Below, piece after piece: positions 1 through 5,312 of a DNA stretch of 5,779 nt. Positions within the stretch are counted from its first letter, which is position 1. Each line of letters starts with the position of its first letter. This DNA is from Candidatus Shapirobacteria bacterium (lineage in GTDB: Bacteria > Patescibacteriota > Microgenomatia > UBA12405). The DNA lies in NCBI GenBank assembly GCA_023245435.1, contig JAHFKH010000044.1, positions 1-5,779 on the forward strand, written 5' to 3'. The position numbers and the translations under genes were made by a program. Under the pieces are notes generated by a model. That model had not been told where the DNA came from. It did not search any database and saw only the letters and a list, made by a program, of their open reading frames with translations.

Positions 1-11
1 ATAATCCGAAA

Positions 12-530
12 CTAATATTTTTCTAAAATTGTATTTATAAATTCAATTTTGTTTTTGTAATATTCCCGAGTACTCACACCATTTAAAGATTCTTTTAATA
101 ATCGATATTTATTTAATGAACTGGGATGTGATTTTAAATATTGCTCAAACTTTAGGCTATCTGTCCAACCTACAGATTTTGAATTTATTAAAAATATATC
201 AATATGTTTGCTATCAATTTCGGTCACAAATCTGGCTCGTTCTAATGGATAATGACTTTTGGGTTTCCCAAAAATATTTTCTAGTTGTAAAAGTATATTG
301 TTAAAATTATTGATATTTACTGGAACATAAACATCTATTTCATCCTGCCCAGAAATTTTCATATTAGTGGCGCCACAATGCAATACTTTTGTTGATTTAC
401 CTAATTTTGTTTGAATAATATTTTTTACTTTTTCAAATTTATCTCCGGTAGTTGGATCAAATGGTTTAATAATAACTTTGTCATCGTTTGACAAATGATC
501 AATCCATTTTTGTTGTTTTGGGGTGAGCAT
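12..530 (-). CDS. GrpB-family (UPF0157) nucleotidyltransferase-like protein
   Basis: Protein of 172 residues, near the usual length for the GrpB/UPF0157 family, which has a nucleotidyltransferase-like fold and no settled substrate. The family's central signature (GST...K..IDI-like) is recognisable at residues 51-69, with HCGAT followed by DEIDVYV. The C-terminal half carries the family's FxxYLxxHP pattern (about 128-136) and the closing Y-xLK-xxL...Y...K-xxFI pattern (142-168). The start is placed at ATG 528-530. A longer frame reaches 611, but its extra 27 codons run into the tRNA gene and across this gene's own promoter. There is no Shine-Dalgarno motif, and a promoter lies 14 nt upstream, so the mRNA is probably almost leaderless. 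The stop codon is 12-14. The biological role cannot be told from sequence; the genes beyond it lie outside the window. Confidence 0.85.
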   Translation of the reverse strand: MLTPKQQKWIDHLSNDDKVIIKPFDPTTGDKFEKVKNIIQTKLGKSTKVLHCGATNMKISGQDEIDVYVPVNINNFNNILLQLENIFGKPKSHYPLERARFVTEIDSKHIDIFLINSKSVGWTDSLKFEQYLKSHPSSLNKYRLLKESLNGVSTREYYKNKIEFINTILEKY

Positions 531-543
531 ACTAGAATCTAGT
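531..543. repeat. Perfect 6+1+6 palindrome abutting the GrpB-like start codon
   Basis: The sequence ACTAGA-A-TCTAGT is a perfect inverted repeat with a single central base. It ends directly at the start codon (528-530) and covers the predicted transcription start (about 537-538). It could be an operator for a dimeric regulator, or a chance palindrome in AT-rich DNA. Nothing else in the window shares it. Confidence 0.4.
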
Positions 544-544
544 A

Positions 545-574
545 TATATAGTGTAATAATAATATAATAGTCAA
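545..574 (-). promoter_or_regulatory. Predicted sigma-70-type promoter of the GrpB-like gene
   Basis: Read on the minus strand, a -35 box TTGACT (569-574) is followed by an 18-nt spacer and a -10 box TATATA (545-550). The expected transcription start is near 537-538, giving a 5' leader of only about 8 nt. The spacer contains the -10 box of the divergent tRNA gene, so the two promoters occupy the same DNA. Confidence 0.6.
563..568 (+). promoter_or_regulatory. Consensus -10 box for the tRNA-Pro gene
   Basis: A perfect TATAAT lies 13 nt upstream of the tRNA 5' end at 582, leaving a precursor leader of about 7 nt. No good -35 box is found 16-18 nt upstream. The box sits inside the spacer of the opposite-strand promoter (545-574). 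Confidence 0.5.
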
Positions 575-581
575 TCAAATA

Positions 582-655
582 CGGGGATTGGCGCAATTGG
601 CTAGCGCGCACGGATGGGGTCCGTGAGGCTGATGGTTCGAATCCATTATCCCCGA
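582..655 (+). tRNA. tRNA-Pro (anticodon GGG)
   Basis: A complete 74-nt cloverleaf can be drawn. The acceptor stem is 582-588 with 648-654, seven perfect pairs. The D stem is 591-594 with 604-607, with GG at 599-600 in the loop. The anticodon stem is 609-613 with 621-625, five perfect pairs. The T arm is 631-647 with loop TTCGAAT. The anticodon is GGG (616-618), flanked by T615 and G619, so it reads proline CCC/CCU codons. The C1-G72 pair, the A73 discriminator (655) and G37 are the identity features of bacterial tRNA-Pro. The 3' CCA is not encoded (655 is followed by CAA), so a CCA-adding enzyme is needed. No convincing terminator follows; the gene converges on the MFS gene. Confidence 0.96.
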
Positions 656-675
656 CAATTCGTGAAAATTGAAAT

Positions 676-1848
676 TTATTTGACTTTATTTTGCTTGTAC
701 AAAATATAGTAAATAATCAAAATTGACAGCATTAGTAATTGGACAACTAGAAGTGATTTAGCTACCCCAAATCGATCAGCACATATGCCGAGAATTATGG
801 CCGAAATCGAATATAAAATATTTCCCATAAACGAGTTTATTGATGTCATTGTTGCTCGTTGTTCATTGTTAAATTCATTTTGTAAAATGGTACTCTTGGC
901 GACCACACTGGGGCCATACGACACCGAGGCAGTCGCAACCAAAAATGGTGAAATAATTGTGGGGAAAATATAAGCAATTATCACCAACACTCGACAATAA
1001 ACTTCGGAATAAAATAATACTTTCATTGCCTCGTATTTGGCCAACAGTTTTCCACTTAATCTAAAACTGACAAAGCTCGTAAAAAAATTAATGGACATGA
1101 CTATGTTTGTCGCCCAAATGGGTAAAAATATATTATAAAAAGCCGATTGAAAGTTCCACAGCACTCCACCCATCGAACCAATTATATCGGCAATACTAAG
1201 TAATCTAATTTTTAAATTATTCCTATACATCAACCACGAATTATAAAAATGATGTTTGACACTTTTACTTTTATTTTTATTAATTTTTGGGTCGGTAAAA
1301 CCAAAACTTAAAACAGTGGCAATAATACGTGGGATTATTGATATGTAAAACAATAGTGATAATGAATTTGTCACTAAAAAACTTCCAAAAAATACTCCCG
1401 TAAAGCCGGCTAATTCTAGCCATGAATTCATTTTGCCATATTCATGATGATAATCGTTTTTTTTATTTTCTGATTGAAGTGTTTCATATAACAGAGCATC
1501 GTTGTTGCCCGAAAATGCAGCAAAACTAATGCCGTCAAAAATTGAGCCAATAAATAGCCATAAATAGTTTTGACTGAAGGCATAAAAAAGTATTGATAGT
1601 AAACTACTAACTGCCCCCAAACGGAGACAATTACTGCGACCAAATTTGTCAGAATAATAACCCAGAGGTATCTCAAACAACCCTTGACTAATTTGGGCGA
1701 TAGAAAATAGACTCAAACTCAAAGCATATGAGTGAGTAATTTGATAAAAATAAATTACGGCTAGTACTGAATACAACCTAAAGTTGTGAAAAATGTAAAA
1801 GTATGTAAATAGTTTTACATTACCGATTTTTTTTAATTTTAAAAACAT
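676..1848 (-). CDS. Major facilitator superfamily (MFS) transporter, probable efflux type
   Basis: An inner-membrane protein of 390 residues, the usual length for a 12-helix MFS carrier, with hydrophobic segments along its whole length. MFS motif A is clear after the second helix (GYYSDKFGR, residues 63-71) and is echoed in the C-terminal half (CADRFG, 356-361). The stretch SGNNDALLYETL (113-124) is typical of a bacterial MFS branch often annotated as drug or general efflux. A basic loop (about 185-205) separates the two six-helix halves. The substrate cannot be told from sequence. The start at 1848 has no Shine-Dalgarno motif and no good promoter of its own. Instead it lies 27 nt after an intrinsic terminator that closes a structured leader carrying a small reading frame, so expression is probably controlled by antitermination. 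That arrangement favours an inducible resistance or stress transporter, but this is inference. Confidence 0.9.
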   Translation of the reverse strand: MFLKLKKIGNVKLFTYFYIFHNFRLYSVLAVIYFYQITHSYALSLSLFSIAQISQGLFEIPLGYYSDKFGRSNCLRLGAVSSLLSILFYAFSQNYLWLFIGSIFDGISFAAFSGNNDALLYETLQSENKKNDYHHEYGKMNSWLELAGFTGVFFGSFLVTNSLSLLFYISIIPRIIATVLSFGFTDPKINKNKSKSVKHHFYNSWLMYRNNLKIRLLSIADIIGSMGGVLWNFQSAFYNIFLPIWATNIVMSINFFTSFVSFRLSGKLLAKYEAMKVLFYSEVYCRVLVIIAYIFPTIISPFLVATASVSYGPSVVAKSTILQNEFNNEQRATMTSINSFMGNILYSISAIILGICADRFGVAKSLLVVQLLMLSILIIYYILYKQNKVK

Positions 1849-1875
1849 AATGATTTAAATAAAATAATATTGACC

Positions 1876-1904
1876 AAAAAAAACGCCGGTCTGACGACTG
1901 GCGT
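1876..1904 (-). terminator. Intrinsic terminator in the MFS leader
   Basis: On the minus strand, a 9-bp stem (1896-1904 with 1883-1891, one G-U pair, loop GTCA) is followed directly by eight T residues (with the last stem base). The T run is only on the minus-strand side, which sets the direction. It lies 27 nt before the MFS start codon, so it would switch off the MFS gene unless bypassed. It would also end any transcripts reading through from ppa. Confidence 0.9.
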
Positions 1905-1925
1905 GTATTGGCTTAATTATTTTCT

Positions 1926-2000
1926 TTAAATCATGGGCACGATAAACACCAGTCTCGTACTTATTCGGGTACGACCGCTGTTGTTTATCATTGTTGCCAT
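1926..2000 (-). CDS. 24-residue leader peptide upstream of the MFS gene
   Basis: A short frame runs from ATG 1998-2000 to TAA 1926-1928 and encodes 24 residues. It begins MATMINNSG, continues RTRISTR (residues 10-16), and ends LVFIVPMI. Its start lies only 9 nt after a good -10 box, the same spacing as the other genes here, so it would be translated from a nearly leaderless RNA. The Arg-Thr-Arg at 10-12 fits the +X+ pattern at which macrolide-bound ribosomes are known to stall in leader peptides such as ErmDL and the mef leader. The late VFIV resembles the IFVI stall motif of ErmCL. Three of 24 residues are Arg (codons CGT, CGA, AGA), so arginine-dependent attenuation is also possible. Chance cannot be excluded for so short a frame, but its position on the switching hairpin argues against it. 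Confidence 0.6.
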   Translation of the reverse strand: MATMINNSGRTRISTRLVFIVPMI

Positions 2001-2009
2001 AGTGGGTTT

Positions 2010-2037
2010 ATTTTAACACGAAATAAATCTGTGTCAA
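2010..2037 (-). promoter_or_regulatory. Promoter of the leader and MFS transcription unit
   Basis: Read on the minus strand, a perfect -35 box TTGACA (2032-2037) is followed by a 16-nt spacer and the -10 box TAAAAT (2010-2015, five of six consensus bases). The expected transcription start is near 2003, three nt before the leader-peptide ATG. It lies only 10 nt beyond the ppa stop codon, so the MFS gene has a promoter separate from ppa. Confidence 0.75.
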
Positions 2038-2047
2038 TATTATAGGT

Positions 2048-2587
2048 TTATTTACTTTTCAACGCAACTTGCTCGCCGTGATAGGTGGCTTTGGCTTCAC
2101 GAATAATTTTGTAGGCTTCGCGTCGTTTGACCCAGCCTTTAATTTTACTTGGTTCTTTATCTTCTAAAAATTTATAGTCAGAAAAAAAGTGCTCAATTTC
2201 ACGTAATAAATGAGGAGAAACATCGGATAATCTTTTGTAATGTTTGTATTGAGGATTGTGAAGTGGAACTGCCAGAATTTTTTCGTCTTGGCCTTTGTCA
2301 TCTGACATTATCATGGCACCAATGACTTTTACTTCAAGTAAACAACCAACAAAAACGGGTGAATCGGTAATAACTAAAACATCTAAATGATCACCATCTG
2401 GGGAACGGGTTTCGGGAATAAAGCCGTAATCAAAAGGATAGTGAAAAGGTGAATGTAAAACTCGATCTAATTTGATCACTCCCAATTTTTCGTCGTATTC
2501 ATATTTGTTATGAGTTCCTTTGGGAATTTCGATAATAGCATTAACAACTTTTGGGGCTATTTTACCGATTAATATGTGGTCGAACAT
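2048..2587 (-). CDS. ppa: Inorganic pyrophosphatase, family I (soluble)
   Basis: A cytoplasmic Mg-dependent enzyme that hydrolyses pyrophosphate to two phosphates, pulling nucleic-acid and protein synthesis forward. At 179 residues it has the normal bacterial family I length. The active-site residues line up with those of the E. coli enzyme: E20, K28, E30, R42, Y54, D64, D66, D69, D96, D101, K103, Y139 and K140. The signature is DGDHLDVLV (64-72), with His67 where the classical pattern has Pro or Glu; the metal-binding aspartates are kept. The ATG at 2585-2587 has no Shine-Dalgarno motif and lies 8 nt after a good -10 box. The gene is divergent from the surface-protein gene, with 18 bp between starts. 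No separate terminator is seen after its stop codon; read-through would meet the terminator at 1876-1904. Confidence 0.97.
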   Translation of the reverse strand: MFDHILIGKIAPKVVNAIIEIPKGTHNKYEYDEKLGVIKLDRVLHSPFHYPFDYGFIPETRSPDGDHLDVLVITDSPVFVGCLLEVKVIGAMIMSDDKGQDEKILAVPLHNPQYKHYKRLSDVSPHLLREIEHFFSDYKFLEDKEPSKIKGWVKRREAYKIIREAKATYHGEQVALKSK

Positions 2588-2598
2588 AGTTTTATATT
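2569..2598 (+). promoter_or_regulatory. Possible promoter of the surface-protein gene
   Basis: A -10-like TATATT (2593-2598, five of six consensus bases) lies 7 nt before the ATG at 2606, which would give a leaderless mRNA. A weak -35-like TTAATA (2569-2574) lies 18 nt upstream, inside the ppa coding region. The -10 overlaps the opposite-strand ppa -10 (2596-2601). Confidence 0.4.
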
Positions 2599-2624
2599 CT
2601 ACACTATGATTTTTAATTTGTTAA
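2596..2624 (-). promoter_or_regulatory. Promoter of ppa
   Basis: Read on the minus strand, TTAACA (2619-2624) is followed by a 17-nt spacer and TAGAAT (2596-2601). Each box matches the sigma-70 consensus at five of six bases. The expected transcription start is near 2590, about 3 nt before the ATG. The -35 box lies inside the signal-peptide codons of the divergent surface-protein gene. Confidence 0.65.
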
Positions 2625-5293
2625 TATTTAATGTGCTATGGCTTTTTTTGTTATTTTTGTTACTAAACAATCCGGTACTGGCAACCGAAGCTACCCCAAG
2701 TGCGACCATAGTCATCAATAAATTTCAATTTGACCCGCCAATGGTAGGAATGAAGGAGTGGGTGGAGTTATTTAATAAAACAGATAGTGAAATTGATTTA
2801 GGTATTTATCAATTAAGTGATTTTGATAATCACAACAAAATATTAACCGGTAAAATACCGGCTAAAGGATATTTTTTACACGAAGAAAGTAGTGGTTGGC
2901 TAAATAACCCCGGCGACACTATATTTTTAAAAATTGGAGAATCGATTATCGATGAGGTTGAATATAAAATCGATAAAGGCTTTTGGGTTGATAATTTGGC
3001 GATATCGAATTTTACCAATTTAAAAGGGAAATGGGTGGGAAGAAGTATTGACGGAGAAAATGAATGGATGGTTTTTTCTGATACTGAAGGGCCAATAAAT
3101 GGTTTTATAAATTATTTTGATGGTTATAAACCAATAATTGAAAAAATTGGAATGACAATTGTCCCAGCTGTAGACCGATCAGGAATAGGAACGACAGCCA
3201 TAATAACTAAAAAAGCAAATTTAATAAATAATATTTGTGAAAATTTTATGATTGATATTGGAAATAGTTTAGGTGATGGCAAATGTTATCAATTTGAATA
3301 TATGGCGACTGATGGTGTAGGAAATACAACCATTTTTACTTCCAACTCGATTGTAAAATTTGATTTTACTAAATCAGAATTGGCAATAAAAAATGCTTTT
3401 AGAAATATTTTTAAAATTAAATTTGAGTTTTGGGGTGATGACGTCCAATCCAGTATTTTTAACTATCAATATACTTTAAGTGAATTAAATTGCGGTAGCA
3501 GTATTACTCCAAGTAATTGGTCATATATAAATAGTAATATATTAAATATTGGTTATAGTGGTGATCCTTTATCAATTTTGGGGAAATCAATTAATAATGC
3601 AGGTCTTGAAAGTGAAATTAGTTGTTTGGATTTTGTAATTGATATCGTTGCACCAAAAATTATTAATCAATCAAATCCAGAAATTGGTAAATATAAAATT
3701 GGGGATAAATTAGAATTTAGTTTGGAGTTTGATGAAGAAATTGAGTTAATAGAAAATGATTTGGCAATTAAATTAAATATTGGTGATGCCAAATTTATAA
3801 GTAAAATTGGTAATATATTAAATTTTGAATATGTTGTTAAGTTTGGTGATTTGTCACCTAATTTGGAAATTATTTTGCCACTGTCAGGCGAAATTTATGA
3901 TTTGGCTGGCAATATTGCTGATTTGAAAATAAATAATTTAGACGCGGGTATTGAAATTGATGGGATACCACCGCAAATTAGTTTGATAGGGAGTAGTTAT
4001 GTGGAAATTGCTCAATTTGAAAATTATGTTGATTTGGGGGCAACATCGAGCGATGGAGAAATAACGATAAATAACATGGTCAATACAATGTTGGGAGGAA
4101 TTTATGAAGTTAATTATAGTGCGACAGATGAGGCGGGGAATACAAATCAAATAATGAGAAAAGTAAAAGTAATTGATACTACTTCACCAACATTAAATCA
4201 ATTATCAATTATAAATTACGAATTACGAATTGAAAGCAACGAGGAAGGTTTTATCGAATGGCGAGGGAAGTGTGATAGTGAAAATAAAAATATAAACGTG
4301 GGTGATAATAAAATTACTATAAAAAATAGTGGTGATGGAATATATGATGATTGTCAAATTAGAGCTTGGGATAAATGGGGAAATATAGGAGAATGGCAAA
4401 AAATTGATAGTTTTGAGATTGACACTAATCCCCCGGTAATTAATTTTATTTTACCGACACCAGACGATAGTTCTTTTACTCAAAACAACGAAATTGAAGT
4501 GGCGATAAATTCGAATGAAAAAATAAAAACATGTAATTTGGAAAAAGAAAATATTAACAGTTGGAAATCGGAAGTATTAATTAATCAAGATTTGGTTGAA
4601 AGCTTTATGGAACAAAAAGTTGATATAAAAAATGAGGGAATATTATCTTTTTTGTGGAAAGTTAGTAGTGAAAAAGATTGGGATTATTTGAAGTTTTATA
4701 TTGATGGAGTCTTGATTGATAAAATTTCGGGGATAGTAGATTGGGAACAAAAAGAATATGTTTTAACTGTGGGTCAACATATTATAAAATTTGCCTATAG
4801 TAAGGATTATTCGGGTGAATATGGTGAAGATACTGGTTGGGTTGAGGAAATTAAAATATTGGGTCAAGAAACTATAATTCCAATGACGATTGATGGCAAT
4901 AACGCTGTGGCTAAATTAACTGACTTAAACAGTGGGGCCATAAAATATAAGGTGTTTTGTACAGATTTTTTTGATAATAAATCAGAGACAATTGAAAGAA
5001 AAATAATAAAGGAAACGGAAAAAATAGTTGAGGAAATAACGGTAATTCCGACACCGTATTTTATTTTTAAAACCAATACCTTAACAGTAGGGACAACGTC
5101 AGTTGTAATTAAGAAAAAACCATCAGTTTTGGGAGTAGCCACAACCAATAGCCCGACAATAACGATAACTCCACCACCAACCACAAAACTAAAGCCGGAA
5201 ATTCCATGGACTGAAATAAAATTTTGGTTAATGGGAATGGTGGTTTTGGGAACAACTAGCGGGGTGGTACTACTTGACAAAAAAGTTATCTAA
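2606..5293 (+). CDS. Large membrane-anchored surface protein with lamin-tail and Ig-like domains
   Basis: Protein of 895 residues. An N-terminal hydrophobic signal segment (about 2-20) ends near LATEA (25-29). A lamin-tail domain follows (about 33-155, with WVELFNKTDSEIDL). Several Ig-like modules come next, including a DUF5011-like one (about 454-524, with YEVNYSATDEAGN and RKVKVID). Residues about 647-755 look like a beta-sandwich module (FLWKVSSEKDWDYLKFYIDG, then GWVEEIKI) that interrupts an Ig-like domain. A Thr/Pro-rich stretch with VLGVAT (about 828-862) leads to one C-terminal membrane helix (about 871-890) and a short basic tail. There is no LPXTG sorting motif, so it is probably held by its own helix with most of the chain outside. 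Its role is unknown; adhesion or envelope structure is plausible. The ATG at 2606 is preferred over GTG 2576 because it starts the signal segment directly and does not overlap the divergent ppa gene. Confidence 0.85.
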   Translation: MIFNLLIFNVLWLFLLFLLLNNPVLATEATPSATIVINKFQFDPPMVGMKEWVELFNKTDSEIDLGIYQLSDFDNHNKILTGKIPAKGYFLHEESSGWLNNPGDTIFLKIGESIIDEVEYKIDKGFWVDNLAISNFTNLKGKWVGRSIDGENEWMVFSDTEGPINGFINYFDGYKPIIEKIGMTIVPAVDRSGIGTTAIITKKANLINNICENFMIDIGNSLGDGKCYQFEYMATDGVGNTTIFTSNSIVKFDFTKSELAIKNAFRNIFKIKFEFWGDDVQSSIFNYQYTLSELNCGSSITPSNWSYINSNILNIGYSGDPLSILGKSINNAGLESEISCLDFVIDIVAPKIINQSNPEIGKYKIGDKLEFSLEFDEEIELIENDLAIKLNIGDAKFISKIGNILNFEYVVKFGDLSPNLEIILPLSGEIYDLAGNIADLKINNLDAGIEIDGIPPQISLIGSSYVEIAQFENYVDLGATSSDGEITINNMVNTMLGGIYEVNYSATDEAGNTNQIMRKVKVIDTTSPTLNQLSIINYELRIESNEEGFIEWRGKCDSENKNINVGDNKITIKNSGDGIYDDCQIRAWDKWGNIGEWQKIDSFEIDTNPPVINFILPTPDDSSFTQNNEIEVAINSNEKIKTCNLEKENINSWKSEVLINQDLVESFMEQKVDIKNEGILSFLWKVSSEKDWDYLKFYIDGVLIDKISGIVDWEQKEYVLTVGQHIIKFAYSKDYSGEYGEDTGWVEEIKILGQETIIPMTIDGNNAVAKLTDLNSGAIKYKVFCTDFFDNKSETIERKIIKETEKIVEEITVIPTPYFIFKTNTLTVGTTSVVIKKKPSVLGVATTNSPTITITPPPTTKLKPEIPWTEIKFWLMGMVVLGTTSGVVLLDKKVI
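4205..4233. repeat. AATTACG tandem repeat inside the surface-protein gene
   Basis: Two perfect tandem copies of the 7-mer AATTACG (4214-4220 and 4221-4227) are followed by a partial third, AATT. The block is bounded by the inverted 6-mers TCAATT (4205-4210) and AATTGA (4228-4233). It keeps the frame, encoding INYELRIE, and sits at a junction between Ig-like modules. Confidence 0.6.
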
Positions 5294-5302
5294 TACTATA
5301 GT
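5274..5302 (+). promoter_or_regulatory. Promoter of the LUD-domain gene
   Basis: A perfect TTGACA (5274-5279) is followed by a 17-nt spacer and TATAGT (5297-5302, five of six consensus bases). The -35 box lies in the last codons of the surface-protein gene. The expected transcription start is near 5309, giving a leader of about 4 nt before the ATG at 5313, so the gene need not depend on read-through from the gene upstream. Confidence 0.75.
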
Positions 5303-5310
5303 GGTATTAG
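5290..5310. repeat. 7-bp inverted repeat over the LUD-gene promoter
   Basis: CTAATAC (5290-5296) and GTATTAG (5304-5310) are perfect inverted copies around a 7-base centre that contains most of the -10 box. The repeat covers the surface-protein stop codon and the predicted transcription start of the LUD gene. It could be an operator or a weak hairpin. No T run follows, so it is not a good intrinsic terminator. Confidence 0.5.
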
Positions 5311-5312
5311 TT

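Larger units (their letters stand above)
1876..2003 (-). promoter_or_regulatory. Candidate ribosome-mediated transcription attenuator controlling the MFS gene
   Basis: This is a leader RNA of about 128 nt from the predicted start near 2003 to the terminator. Its 5' part folds into one long hairpin. The pairs are 1995-2000 with 1933-1939 (one bulge), 1982-1989 with 1941-1948 (eight perfect pairs), 1978-1980 with 1950-1952, and 1969-1974 with 1955-1960 (six perfect pairs), with an 8-nt loop at 1961-1968. The minus-strand segment 1954-1946 (GACTGGTGT), in the 3' side of this hairpin, can instead pair across all nine bases with the terminator's 5' arm at 1904-1896 (ACGCCAGTC), with one G-U pair. 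Hairpin plus terminator and antiterminator are therefore exclusive folds. A 24-codon frame overlays the hairpin, suggesting that a translating ribosome is the sensor. A small-molecule riboswitch is the alternative; I recognise no known aptamer class. The pairings are read directly from the sequence, and the function is inferred. Confidence 0.7.

Noticed and set aside
531..611. N-terminal extension of the GrpB-like gene up to an ATG at 609-611
   Set aside because: It would overlap the tRNA-Pro gene and run through the predicted promoter of the gene itself; the family's homology begins after the ATG at 530.
656..671. Terminator hairpin for the tRNA or the MFS gene (CAATT and AATTG arms)
   Set aside because: The stem has only five mostly A-T pairs and no T run follows on either strand.
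1428..1676. 82-codon frame on the minus strand within the MFS gene
   Set aside because: It overlaps clear MFS motifs in another frame of the same strand and has no features of its own.
1883..1904. Terminator acting on the plus strand
   Set aside because: The run of T is present only when read on the minus strand; on the plus strand the hairpin is followed by GTATTGG.
1876..2003. Signal recognition particle RNA, 6S RNA or another stand-alone small RNA
   Set aside because: The hairpin lacks the SRP tetraloop and flanking GGTCAGG/AAGCAGCC-type motifs and lacks a 6S-like large central bubble. The alternative pairing with a terminator next to a gene fits a cis-acting leader better, although a stable short RNA would still be made.
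2576..2605. GTG start for the surface protein, adding 10 residues
   Set aside because: It overlaps the start of the divergent ppa gene and puts extra residues before the signal segment; the ATG at 2606 fits the -10 box spacing seen at the other genes.
4864..5280. 138-codon frame on the minus strand inside the surface-protein gene
   Set aside because: It lies wholly opposite a well-supported coding region and reads as the mirror of its Thr/Pro-rich and membrane segments, with no homology or promoter.
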